The notes below the pieces were generated by a model. That model was not told the origin of the DNA, searched no databases, and saw only the letters and a list, made by a program, of their open reading frames with translations. This document shows, piece after piece, positions 47,337 through 58,016 of a stretch of 64,000 nucleotides of DNA (its first letter is position 1; every line of letters begins with the position of its first letter). The translations under genes were made by a program, and so were the position numbers. The DNA lies in the NCBI GenBank assembly GCA_026929865.2, contig CM049408.1, positions 19,914,501 to 19,978,500 of the forward strand, given 5' to 3'. Source of the DNA: Hyperoplus lanceolatus (taxonomy: Eukaryota > Chordata > Actinopteri > Uranoscopiformes > Ammodytidae).

Positions 47337-49488
47337 TTGGTAGTTTCTCACAAGATGTCGTTTGATATGGACAGATTTGCGCTGGAGCCGACGGTGGATA
47401 AATTGGAGCGATGCACAAAAGCAGAGCTAGTTTTGATTGCCAATTTCTATGACGTAGCTATTCCAAGAAATGCTAAAAAAGAGGAGCTTAAACAGCTTTT
47501 GGTGGAGCAGCTGGTGGTAGGGGGTGGTGATAAAGAGCCTAAAACGGATGGTGCACCTGATGTGTTAGTCGGGGAGATGGGAGCAGGTGCTGCCATGGCC
47601 TCACTAGCGTTCAGCAACGGTGCGGTGTTTGGCATAGACATAATAAAGACATCCTTTATTATGTCTATGGTGTTAGGGGCCGAGGTTTCTCCCCGATGTA
47701 TAGCACAGATCATATACCGGTGATACAGGCTGGGCTTGAGACGGGGGATCTCAGGGTGGCGCTCCGCCTAAGAGAGGTGGAGCTACAGACAAAGACAAAG
47801 GAGTGCGAGCTCATGCTTTTGCGCATACGCGCTATGGAGGTTGAGAGGTCTCCCGGCCCGTCCACCCCCGTGAGTACGCTCCCTTATGCTGCTCCGCCTG
47901 AGCGGTTCGATGTTAGCAGGCAAATTCGCTTAATCCCACAATTCAGAGAGGATGATGTTGACTCGTATTGAAAGCTTTTGAACGCATCGCAGCAACATTG
48001 GGGTGGCCGATTGAAGTGTGGTGCCTGTTGCTACAGTGTAAATTGATAGGAAAAGCACAGGAGGTTTGCGATAGTCTGTCCATAGAAGAAAGTCTGAATT
48101 ATGATATTGTTAAGACCACTGTATTAAGAGCTTACGAATTGGTCCCTGAAGCATACCGACAGAAGTTTAGAGGATGTGAGAAAGCTGCCAAGCAAACTCA
48201 TGTGGAGTTCGCCCGTGAGAAAACGATTCTCTTTGATAAATGGTTGGCCGCATGTAAAGTTGCAAATTTTGCTCAGCTCCGCGAGTTAGCCTACTCCTGG
48301 TGGAGGAGCTCAAAACGTGCCTCCCAGAAAACATTGTTGTCTATTTAAATGAGCAGAAAGTAGAGTCGATGTCAAAAGCGGCCGTGCTCGCCGATGAGTT
48401 TGTCTTGACGCACCGAGTTACTTTTTCCACTGCGCGCCGTGAGCAACCAGCGTTTTCAAATTCTGTGAAAAATTCTAGTGCGTCACCTCCAAGATCTCCC
48501 GCTAGTCTGATGTCTCCTGGCATTCCAGAATGTTATTACTGCCGTGAGACGGGCCATGTTATTGCTCACTGTCCTGTTCTCGGTCGGAAAGAGCAGAGCG
48601 CGCGCAACCCCGAAAGTGTGGGTTTGGTTCAGTCAGTCCCTTCTCTGGCACCTGTCGGCATAAACGAGAATAAAAACGATTGCGTGGCTGACATTTACCG
48701 GCCATTCATCCTAAAATTTTTAGTCTCGCTGACAGGAAGGGAGGAGGATCAGGTGCCAATCACTATACTGCGCGACACGGGAGCCACACAGTCGCTCCTG
48801 TTAGACAATGTGTTACCGTTCTGGGAACAGGTCTCCCTTGCAAAAGAGTCTTCGGACTCAATGGGATATACCTGTATAAAAAAAAGGTTCTCAGATAAAT
48901 CATCCTGTGGTTCGGATGTCCCGGTGTGGGGCGTAGGCTACAAATGAGTATACTTCGAGTACCGCTGCACACTGTGTTTTTGCGTTCTCCGCTCGTCTCG
49001 GGTCCGGTGAAAATTGGGATACACGCTAATTTCCCTGTGCGCGGTGTGGCTTTGATTCTCGGAAATGATCTTGCAGGGGGAAAAGTTTTTGCAACCTCCG
49101 AAGTGGTTGAAAACCCCATCGCTGAGCCTCGTGTTGCTGTTCCTTCTGCTGTCAACATATCCTCTGTGTTCCCTGCCTGTGCTGTGACACGCGCGCAGAC
49201 GCGTAAATTCGATGGTGTTGATTTATCTGACTCTTTTCTGTGTTCTGAAAATTATTCTGTGGAAAATGTCTCTTCGGTCCCTACTGTGCGTGCCACGGTT
49301 TGCCCTCCAACGTTGCGGGGTCCAGCTCGGTGCCAGTCGAGGTCCATATAGACCACAACCCGTTAGCTTTCCTGGTCCAGATGAGGAACACTAACCAGAG
49401 GCTGATGTGGTGGTCCTTGCTGGGGCAGGACTTAATCTAGCTATATATTATAAGAAGGGTAAGGACAAGTATGGCGGACGCTCTGTCT
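47337..49488 (+). pseudogene. Ty3/Gypsy gag-pol remnant
   Basis: 47355-47723: a gag N-terminus (SFDMDRFALEPTVDKLERC). 47968-48348: a SCAN/capsid-like helical part (WPIEVWCLLLQCKLIGKAQE). 48300 onward: a zinc knuckle CYYCRETGHVIAHC (CX2CX4HX4C), then a protease-like RDTGATQSLLL. By 49340 the coding is already the RNase H tail (DHNPLAFL, then NQRLMWW and IYYKKGK), so RT and most of RNase H are deleted. Several frameshifts and stops separate the parts. A LINE abuts at about 49489 and no 3' LTR was found. Confidence 0.85.
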
Positions 49489-50902
49489 TTCACTTAGTGA
49501 AAACATTTTTAATTAATGATCTTATTACTAGGCACAATCTTAATTTTATGTTTTTAACTGAAACTTGTTTAGACCAAGATAACAGCTCAGCTGTACTGAT
49601 AGAGTCCGCCCCCCCCCCCTCAAACTGCACTTTCGTGAGTGAATCCAGAGTGCATAAAAAGGAGGGGGGGTTGCTATTTTGTTTAAAGAATCTCTACAAT
49701 GCAAAAAGATGTCTTATGGAAATTTTGATTCATTTGAGTATGTGGCTCTCCAGTTAAATTCAGCCTCTAGAGCTATTTTCATCAATATCTACCGGCCACC
49801 ACAATACAATACAAGCTTTTTAGATGACCTTTCTGAGCTGCTGTCTGTAATCTGTATTGAGTTTCACTGTGTATTAATTGTTGGAGACTTAAATATTCAT
49901 ATCGACAAACCCGAGGACAGATGTGCGAAAGAACTGTGCTGTGTCCTTGACAACTTTGGACAAAATCAGCATGTTGACAAACCAACTCATAACAAAGGGC
50001 ATACTCTGGACCTTATCATTTCCAGAGGAATGAACATTTCAGATGTATCAGTGGCAGATATAGGTCCCCTCTCAGACCATTCCTGTTTATTTTTTGAGAG
50101 TAAAATGTCTGTGCACACAACTGATCAATCAAAAGTAATCAAAAAACGGTATATTACAGAAAATACCAGTGAAACATTTATTCAAGCATTTTCTTTAATA
50201 CCACCCCTCCCCTGTAACTCAGAGCTTTTAGACAACTTTAATGACAAAATTACAAGTGTTATAGATGCTATTGCGCCCACTAAGATGAAGGTTGTCTCTG
50301 GTAAGAAAACATCTCCTTGGAGAAATGCCCCGCAGGTCAGAATAGAAAAAAGAGAGTGCCGTAAAGCGGAACGCAGGTGGCGAAAAACAAATCTCCAGGT
50401 TCATGACATCTTCAAAGAGAAACTTTGCACTTTTAACTCAGAGATGAAAAGTGCAAGGCAGTCTTTATTTTCTGACATCATCACCAAAAACAACAACAAT
50501 GCACGTGCCCTGTTTGCTACTGTCGACAGATTAACAAACCCTCCTGTGTCAGTAGCGTCTGAACATCTCTCCACGAGGGCCTGCAATGAATTTGCCTCCT
50601 TCTTTACTGAGAAAATTCACAAAATTAGACAAGCTGTCACTGCATCAATACAAAGTTCAACATATGTGTTCCCTCTTAAAATCAATTCAAATGCAATGAC
50701 AGAATTTTATCTTACAAACCACAAAAACCTGGAGGACATTATACAACACCTGAACTCCTCATCCTGTTGCCTCGACATTCTGCCCACAGGCTTCTTTAAA
50801 ATAGTTTTTAGCTGTATGGCCTCAGATGTTCTACAAATTGTCAACATGTCCCTTCGGACAGGTGTATTCCCACAGGCCCTGAAAACAGCAGTCAATAAAT
50901 AA
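49489..50902 (+). pseudogene. LINE 5' part (endonuclease), lacking RT
   Basis: Coding starts FLINDLITRHNLNFMFLTETC, shifts frame at about 49680, then goes on as NIYRPPQYNTSFLDDL, LIVGDLNIHIDKPEDR, GHTLDLIIS and LSDHSCLF: the endonuclease catalytic blocks in order. It stops after GVFPQALKTAVNK, just before the first RT motif. Loss of the 3' half is unusual for LINE insertions, which usually lose the 5' end, so a later deletion is likely. Confidence 0.85.
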
Positions 50903-51008
50903 ATAATTATCAGGTTTTATTTATTCTTTGATGACATTAAAGAAATTGTCTTCCAATGTGTTGAGTTTACCATCGACTTTGTCTCAACAGCACACTCCCT
51001 TCAGCACC

Positions 51009-52040
51009 ATGGCTACAGACGGAACCCAAAACAACACAAATGACGATGATGAGTGTCCCCAAGAAAAAACAGAGGAGTGGGTCCTTACTGTGCTGACAGT
51101 GTACATCCTGCTCATCGCTGTACTGGGGATTGTGTTCAATGTCTTTATCCTGTTGGTTTTCTGCCTCCACAAGAAGGCCTGCACTGTGGCTGAGATCTAC
51201 TTAAGCAATCTGGCTACTGCTGACCTTGTCCTAATGGCTTGTTTGCCCTTCTGGGCTGTTAACACAGCCAATGACTATAACTGGCCATTTTCTCATTCCC
51301 TGTGTCGACTGGTTAACCAGGGTATCATCATGAACGCCTTCTGCAGCATCTACTTCCTCGTTCTGGTTAGCATGGATCGCTATGTGGCACTGGTGCATCC
51401 GCTGTCACATAGCAAAATGCGAAGGCCAAAATATGCCAAACTGGGCTGTCTGCTAGTGTGGGGTTTGGGATTGCTCTTGAGTGGCCCCACGTTCGTGTAC
51501 AGGGATATGAAATATTCCCCAGATAGGAATGCTACTGAATGCTATCTCAATTATCCAAAACTCACTGTACACATGCTGTGTGAGGGTATGCAAATCATGT
51601 TCAGTTTCATCATCCCCATTCCCATTGTTTGCTTCTGCACTCTCAAGATTCTTCGAGCTGTAAGTAGCCGCTTAATGGAGGGGTTAAACTGCCAGAAAAT
51701 GGAGCGTAAGGCCACCACTCTGGTGCTGGCGGTCCTCCTGGCATTCGTGATCTGCTGGGTGCCATTCCATTTTGTTAGGATACTTGCTATGCTCCATTAT
51801 GCTAAAGTCCTGACAGGGTGTGGACTACAAACCGTCCTAGACATTTGCAGGTCGATTGCCGTCTACATAGCGTTCTTCAACAGTGTTCTCAACCCTATTC
51901 TATACGTCATTGTGGGAAAGAACTTCCGCACAAAAGTAAAGGAACTCTTCAGGCAGGGGAAGGGTGGAGGTGAGGAGCATGTATACATGACTTCCATACG
52001 TTCAAGCCTGATGAGAAGTGTTAATTCAGACAACATTTAA
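51009..52040 (+). CDS. bdkrb2: Bradykinin receptor B2-type, near-twin of the 13 kb gene
   Basis: A 343-aa class A GPCR. From the ATG to about codon 312 it differs from the 13281 copy by some 18 bases by my count; the last about 70 bases and all flanks differ much more. Seen: NNT site, Cys99 and Cys178, Tyr115 (Asp in the twin), DRY 123-125, CWVP 249-252, NPILY 295-299. An acceptor-like GTCTCAACAG lies at 50990, but the 18-base leader to the ATG is not in frame with the phase-2 junction of the paralogues. A second acceptor choice (CCCTTCAG at 51004) would restore frame. The internal ATG is therefore the safest start. The open frame upstream to 50928 is probably intronic. Confidence 0.9.
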   Translation: MATDGTQNNTNDDDECPQEKTEEWVLTVLTVYILLIAVLGIVFNVFILLVFCLHKKACTVAEIYLSNLATADLVLMACLPFWAVNTANDYNWPFSHSLCRLVNQGIIMNAFCSIYFLVLVSMDRYVALVHPLSHSKMRRPKYAKLGCLLVWGLGLLLSGPTFVYRDMKYSPDRNATECYLNYPKLTVHMLCEGMQIMFSFIIPIPIVCFCTLKILRAVSSRLMEGLNCQKMERKATTLVLAVLLAFVICWVPFHFVRILAMLHYAKVLTGCGLQTVLDICRSIAVYIAFFNSVLNPILYVIVGKNFRTKVKELFRQGKGGGEEHVYMTSIRSSLMRSVNSDNI

Positions 52041-52327
52041 AGCTGATCTGCAGGATTGAGATGTCTATTGAAATGGTATTGTATGTAATTTTATTTAAAA
52101 TAAAATGAAAGTTTCACTTGAAAAAATGTATTGGGCTATTAATAACTGAGAAGTAAGAAACAAAAATACAAAGGCATGTTAACTTGATAGGCATAATATA
52201 CGCCATTTGAAAATTTAGATCCTCCTCCATATGCCTATGCTATTACACTATCTTACTGAGTTGAAGTCTGTTCCTGGTCCTTCCCAACAAAATCATCAGT
52301 GATCAAATGTGGTCAAGATGAGACCAG
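52041..52327. other. 3' UTR and flank of the 51 kb receptor
   Basis: AAATAAAATG at about 52097 could be a polyadenylation signal. 52192-52294 is the source-like counterpart of 42005-42109. Confidence 0.6.
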
Positions 52328-53165
52328 GGTAACGCTTTATATTAAGGTTCTTGTTATAAGCCTTAGTTAATAGGTAATAAGGACCTTATAAGATGCTTAT
52401 TAACATCTGTTTGTGTTAATAAGACTATATTTAAGTGTTAATAATAACACAATAAACATGTTTACTGTGTGATTATAAGACTTTTATAAGCACTTATGAG
52501 AAACTTCTTAACTATTTATTGATTGCTTAATAGCATTAATGAAAGTCTCATGAGATTCTGATAGCTGTTAATAAAAGCGTTACAAACCCATGTATTGAGT
52601 CTTACTAACTTACCTATTATGTCATAGTTAAACCTTTACTAAGCATTGTTTGTTGCTTTATGAAGGTGAACACACCTTTATTATTTGTTTATTAGCAGTT
52701 AACTATGTTCTAAGAACGATGCTTATTAAGGTTAATAAGTCCTTTATTAAACAGGTAATAATGCATTTCTATGCTCTAAGAACAATGCTTATTAAGGCCA
52801 ATAAGTCCTTTATTAAACAGGTAATAATGCATTTTGAAGGTACTGGATCTAAAGCGAGAACAATGCTAATTAAGGCCAATAAGTCCTTTATTAAACAGGT
52901 AATAATGCATTTTGAAGGTACCTGATCTAAAGCGAGAACAATGTTTATTAAGGTTAATAAGTCCTTTATTAAACAGGTAATAATGCATTTTGAAGGTACT
53001 GGATCTAAAGCGAGAACAGTGCTTATTAAGGTTAATAAATCCTTTAACATACACTTTTTAACAGTTAGTAAGTACTATATCTTGTCAAGGTGGATACAAT
53101 GTGAATTAAAAAAAACTACATGTAAATACAATGTTACAGAGGTGAAGCACAAAAACTTACTTTTA
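52328..53165 (+). mobile_element. MITE with GGTAACGCTTTATATTAAGG end, copy 1
   Basis: Starts GGTAACGCTTTATATTAAGG. The first about 340 bp, the CTTGTCAAGG segment and the ACATGTAAATACAATGTTA segment near 53120 are repeated in inverse at 62395-62921. Copy 1 is longer because of an internal 78-bp tandem array. No transposase. Confidence 0.75.
52715..53045 (+). repeat. 78-bp minisatellite, about 5 units
   Basis: Units begin at 52715, 52781, 52859, 52937 and 53015 (each AACRATG or similar), giving one 66-bp and three 78-bp periods, with the last incomplete. Each contains AATAAGTCCTTTATTAAACA and GGATCTAAAGCGAG. Because 78 is a multiple of three, open frames cross it with repeated TMLIKANKSFIKQVIMHFEG, an artefact. 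Confidence 0.9.
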
Positions 53166-53598
53166 AAGAAAAAAAAACACTTAACAACTGTGCAATTGTA
53201 AACATGTTTGTTTGTTTCCCAGAACTTCCATGAACAACATTTTACTAAATGTAAAAAAATTAATACCTTTGTAAAATAAAAATGCTGCCTGACATCAATT
53301 CAAGTGTCCAATGATTAAGACTGTTAATTAAAAATATTAAATGAATAAGAACAATTAAACGAGTAGAGCAAAAAAACTTCCATCAAACAATAATAAAAAA
53401 AAACTCTGTTGTAGGTAAAACAATATAAAACGACGTGGGGTTGTATGAGTTGCTTCTGCATATTGAATCTGTAACCTTATGGAGATGGCAATCCTCACTA
53501 GAGGAATTTGGGAGAGACGTTGCTGTATCAGAAGTCAGCATTATACTGTTGCAGATAGGACAAGCAGAAAACCACATACAACTATATAGATGCTAACC

Positions 53599-53800
53599 CA
53601 GTGGTTCTCAAACTTGTTTTGTCATTCCCCACTTTGGAGGTGGGAATATTTTCAAGTCCCACCGTTCCCCGATTGTGTCAACAAAATAGTAAGAAAATTG
53701 GTCAGTCTTAAAAGTTTAAAATGTATTGAAATAAAATCAAGTAATACAATTCAAAAATAGATCAAAAAAAAAAAAGCCTTCTTCTGCTGGCCCCCTCTGC
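53599..53800. mobile_element. hAT-like terminus, truncated
   Basis: CAGTGGTTCTCAAACTTG followed by TGTCATTCCCCACTTTGG is a common fish hAT MITE left end. No right end was found. Confidence 0.55.
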
Positions 53801-53938
53801 AACAGTATAATGCTGACTTCTGTTATACTTCCTCTTCCTCTTCCCATCGTCTGAGGAGGAGTCAGAGGAGTCAGACGACAACGGACTTGAGCCCCAGGGG
53901 AAGGTTGAGTCAGGCTGGTCTTTCTTGTTACTGTGTAA
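53760..53938 (-). CDS. Candidate third exon of a small unidentified gene
   Basis: On the - strand a good acceptor (TGTCTTTACACAG) precedes a frame reading NKKDQPDSTFPWGSSPLSS, then SDSSSDDGKRKRK, a Ser/Asp then Lys/Arg-rich tail. Phase 2 would be required. The preceding exon has no clear GT donor in this copy, so splicing into it may be broken. Confidence 0.3.
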
Positions 53939-54099
53939 AGACAACACAAAGAAACATTGATCACAATTAGACAGATAGCAGACAGGTTATACTAAGCATT
54001 TAAGCGATTTGGACATGGAATCTGCAAAAAGGGGTGCAGTATCAAAGTAAATTTAGTCTGTAATGGTGACAATTGTTGGAAAAAAGTAAATATTTTCTT

Positions 54100-54245
54100 T
54101 CATTCAGATAGTTGTCCCTTCAAGAAATCTCTCTCCGTTGTCAGGTCTTTTATTTTTACATCCTGGCATTCTAATTTATACCTGGCCAGCTCATGTTTAT
54201 ATTTCTGTAGACCCAGTTTGGCAGTTAGGACAATTTGGGCAGCAT
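54100..54245 (-). CDS. Coiled-coil exon of a small unidentified gene
   Basis: Starts after a GTGCTGACCCAG acceptor and reads AAQIVLTAKLGLQKYKHELA, then RYKLECQDVKIKDLTTERDF, then LKGQLSE and a stop. Leu/Ile spacing and charge pattern fit a coiled coil. It joins in frame (phase 1) to the donor at 59790. The combined protein would be about 109 aa. I do not recognise the family; similar small coiled-coil proteins can be parts of transposons. Just upstream is a repeat shared with 58.97-59.09 kb. Confidence 0.45.
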
Positions 54246-54257
54246 CTGGGTCAGCAC

Positions 54258-54500
54258 CATGGACATATAAAGAAATGGACACCGTTTTGAAACATGGCGC
54301 CCATTCATTCCTATGAAAGCTGCTCATTGGCGCAGGGAAGCCACAAGGAAGTGTTAATGCGGAAATTCATACGGCCCAAAAGCACTACATGGTCTAGATG
54401 CAGCCGCTGCCGCCTACCAGTGCAGCTCGGCCAAACATGCCAAAAACGCCCATATCTGCCAAACACGCCCATATCGGCCAAAAACGCCTACAGCTTGTTG
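54258..54500. repeat. Deletion derivative of the foldback repeat
   Basis: 54258-54385 is the inverse of 58970-59095 (ATGGCGCCCATTCATTCCTA, then TCATACGGCCCAAA). 54388-54500 is the inverse of 58455-58580 (CAGTGCAGCTCGGCCAAACA). The part in between (58585-58970) is missing here. Confidence 0.8.
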
Positions 54501-54730
54501 CTATGGTTGCTCTGCACTAAACTGTGTGACGTTCTTCCTGTTCCGTTCTGTTGGTTAATATCGCGCTAGCCAGCTAGCTGCTCTTGCTGCCGTCAATGTT
54601 GAGACCATTTCACCAGCAAAATGTTTAAAACAGGACATTACAGCACAGTTAAAAACAAGAGAATCAGCATCCGCTACATTAAACATGAATACTAAGTGCT
54701 CATAGTACAGGAGTTACGTCTCCAGCGAGT

Positions 54731-55269
54731 ATGGATTACAACAGTCAGCTGGGACAGAAACAGACACCCCCTGCTCTTCTATATCAGGTAAGTCAATACA
54801 AATGTTTTATTCGCCTACTTCGTTACCTAATGTTATGTTTGTGTTATTCAAAGGATGTTGTTGGTTAGAAAATAGCTTAACGTTACAGACCAAATAGCTT
54901 CTTTATAAGTCTTATCTGAATGATAATTAGTATATGATAAAAATGATTAACATGTGTTTGTTTGTATATTAAATTAGACTGGCATCTGGTCAGCATATGA
55001 GGTAACAGGTTAGGTGTTACTGTTAACATTATTTTGGTGGCAATGTATAATTTATTTGACTATGTTAATTAATGACTAACATGATTTTTATGTGATGTGT
55101 CTTTTGTGAATAGATTTGCAAGCTACGAACACCTGACATTTTGGAGCTTTGCATCAACAAAATGGTCTGGGTCTCCATAGCCAAATCATTTAAGTTGTTA
55201 ATTAAGTTGTCACACCTGCACGTCCTTCAATGGTGCTTTGTTGGTAGTTACATACTTTATAATACATAA
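54731..55269 (+). CDS. Weak two-exon candidate
   Basis: 54731-54787 reads MDYNSQLGQKQTPPALLYQ and ends at a consensus CAG/GTAAGT donor. An acceptor GTGAATAG at 55113 opens a frame in the same phase reading ICKLRTPDILELCINKMVWV and stopping at 55269. The result is 70 aa with no known domain. Upstream at 54530-54720 the sequence is GC-richer. It may be a chance combination or a repeat-borne exon. Confidence 0.2.
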
Positions 55270-55689
55270 ACAAGATGTCATTGTATTTGTGTAGACTTAA
55301 AGGCTAAACTAGCGACTCAGTCCCCTCAAATACATCAGTGTAATTAAGTGTTTCTCTATTTTTAGGTGCACATGAACTTTGTACAACATTTTGTCAAAAT
55401 CAATGAATATCTCCTCACAATATGCTACCTGTCCGTACTGTCTGAGCGCTGAACAAAAATCTGATGTTGATACACAGCCTACATGCTGTGTTTTCGCACA
55501 TCATTCTTTTTAGTTTTATGTTTCTGTGTACCTTGTGTTAATGTGTATGCTTTACTGCACTGCTGTGTGTCGGCCATGACCCTCTTGAAAAATACCTTTC
55601 AGTCAGAAGAAATGGATTAAGGGCAGTTATATTTGTTTGATTGCAATGAGCCTCATGAGAGACTCTGCTTCTGTTCCACATAGCGAGTC

Positions 55690-56530
55690 TCAGAGCTATA
55701 CATCTGAACATATTTAGTGGGCTTTTTCAAAAAGCTCCAGCTCTTCCATACGTGCAGTAATCACAATTAAACAGTACTTGCTGGGTTGCCAAGGTGGTTG
55801 TCCGCAGGTTTGGGGGCTGCCTTTATTTAATATATTGTGTATTTTCTGATAACGAAGGTTTTTTTTGTCCCAGAGAGCCTGCAATTCATATCAAATCAAA
55901 GATGTCACTGACCAATGGGTCTGCCATATTCAGTGTCAAAAAAACTTCTTGTCTGTTTTTGCTACACTTTGCCTGCTGTGGAAATGGACCAATTAAAAGA
56001 AGCTTTAGTGTCAAAAAGGTTCATTTAGTCTAACTTGGTAAATTAACTTGTATGTTCATGTAAACAGACTAGTATTAATTTGTTTGTTCCTTGACATGTT
56101 TCGACTACTTCCTGCTGTCTTCTTCAGAAGTGTCAGCTGTTGCTGTGACGCTCGTTGTGTCAGCTGATGTTAAAGACTGCAGGAAGTAGTCGAAACATGT
56201 CAAGGTACAAACAAATTAATACTAGTCTGTTTACATGAACATACAAGTTAAGCTTCAGTGTCAATTAACCGTAAACCTTTGGGGTGGAAAAAGAGCGGAA
56301 GTGTGAGCCTTAACTTGGTCATTGACATCTTTGATTTGATAGGATTCTCAGGCTCTCTGGGACAGAAAAAAAACGTGTTATTTTAAACTAAGAAATATTA
56401 AATAAAAGGCAGCCCCCTGAACATACAGCCAACAACCTTGGCCACCCAAAAAGATGATTGCATGTAGGGAAGAGCTGGAGCTGTTTGAAAATGTCCACTC
56501 AAGATTTTCAGATGAATGACTGAACGCAAA
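55690..56530. repeat. Long inverted repeat (foldback)
   Basis: Inner arms 56046-56115 and 56179-56249 are almost perfect inverses (one mismatch by eye), with CGACTACTTCCTGC against GCAGGAAGTAGTCG and a loop of about 63 bp. Outer arms are weaker but clear: TGTCCCAGAGAGCCTG against CAGGCTCTCTGGGACA, GGGGGCTGCC against GGCAGCCCCC, and AGCTCCAGCTCTTCC against GGAAGAGCTGGAGCT. No coding recognised. Confidence 0.85.
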
Positions 56531-56998
56531 CAGATACTCTGATGAGGACATATTGCCATGTGCATTTGATGATTTCCCACAAAGTGCAATGTTTCAACAT
56601 ATTTTTAAAACAAAGCTCATTTTCATATCATTGTTGAGAAAATATATTCATAATTGTTTTGGCTGTAAATAAACTATTTGAATATTTTTGTCTTTGAAGT
56701 CCATCATTTAAGAACCTGGGAAAGTGTCTGACTACACAACAACAAAAGCAGAACAGTTCATCAAAATAATATTTTTTTTTAAGATACTTAGACACTTTAC
56801 AAAAAAATTGCATTATGCACATACAATCAGTATGGAAAAGCATGTGAGATGTAATATTAATAATACTTATATAAATATATAGCCTATATATATAACATTA
56901 TTATAATTTAATAATACTTCAGTCTCTTATAATATTATTAGCGACTGAAGGCTATTTACTTTTTATACAGTCACATAACAATGTTAAATCTAAACTTT
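56531..56998. other. AT-rich spacer
   Basis: Repeated ATTATTATAAT-like motifs at 56850-56950; no gene. Confidence 0.35.
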
Positions 56999-58016
56999 CA
57001 CAAAGCATCTCAGTCCTGGGTAAAGCAAAGCATATATTGGATCACAAATCATTGCATATTCTTTACTGCCCAATGATCTTACCTTATTTAAATTACTGTG
57101 TGGAGGTCTGGGGGACCACTTACAAAAGCTCACTGCAACCACTAGTCACACTTCAAAAACGAGCCATAAGAATAATCAATAAAGCTGGATATTATGATCA
57201 CACCAACCTCCTCTTTTTACATTCCCGCATCATAAAGTTCAAGGACCTGGTTGAATATCAAGTTACACAAATCATGTTCAAAGCTAGAAATAAACTGCTA
57301 CCAGGTAACATTCAAAAACTTTTTTTTGACAGAGAGGGGGGTTACAATTTGAGGGAACAGTTAAACTTTAAGACACTGGCTGCACGCATGACTTTAAAAT
57401 GTCATTGCATCTCAATTGGTGGTGTGAAACTGTGGAATGGTATGAGCACGGAGCTAAAGCAATGTCCAAACATGATTCAGTTCAAAAAAAAATTCAAAGC
57501 AATGATTTTTAACAGGGATAAGGGAGAGATTTAAGACGGAAAGTATGTTTGTGTGGATATGGATATGTGAGTTGTACAAATATGGAGATATGGACGTATG
57601 AATTGTGTTGATGCATATGGTGGATGGATGTATTTTTGTATGGATGTATAGTGGATATTTCATTTCATTTTCCGTTTGATTTTTGTTTATCCTCAGGAGA
57701 CCAATTGAGGGGTGGCCCTCATTTGCAATGGTGTCGAGTATATATGGATATATGGATTGTATAAATATAAAAATAATAATAATAATATAAAAAATTATTA
57801 TAAAGTTATTGAGCTGTGGAAAAGGGGTTGGATCAAATAAGTTTATACTTCTTCCTACTCCTTTTCAGGCAGATCAATTCAATATGTTATTTGTTTATTG
57901 TTTGTTTTTTTTTGTTTTTTTTTATTTGTGAAATCATTTGAACATATTTTTTATTGTATTTTCATGCTTTTAATTTGTCTTTTTTTGATATGTCTGAAAT
58001 AAAATTTAATCAAACA
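56999..58016 (+). mobile_element. L2-type LINE 3' fragment
   Basis: Contains the C-terminal end of ORF2 (57037-57534) and a 3' UTR ending with TGAAATAAAATTTAATCAAA. The 5' end is truncated. The left edge is approximate. Confidence 0.75.
57037..57537 (+). pseudogene. LINE ORF2 C-terminus, 5'-truncated
   Basis: The 165-aa frame contains LPYLNYCVEVWGTTYKSSLQ, then LQKRAIRIINKAGYYDHTN and VKLWNGMSTELKQC, standard for the region after the RT domain in L2-type LINEs. The polymerase is missing. Confidence 0.85.

Noticed and set aside
50928..51008. N-terminal extension of the 51 kb receptor
   Set aside because: The sequence is intron-like and not shared with the twin gene; the twin's homology starts only at CAGCACC before ATG 51009.
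52650..53050. Repetitive protein-like frames on both strands
   Set aside because: They follow from a 78-bp tandem repeat, whose period is a multiple of three, inside a MITE.
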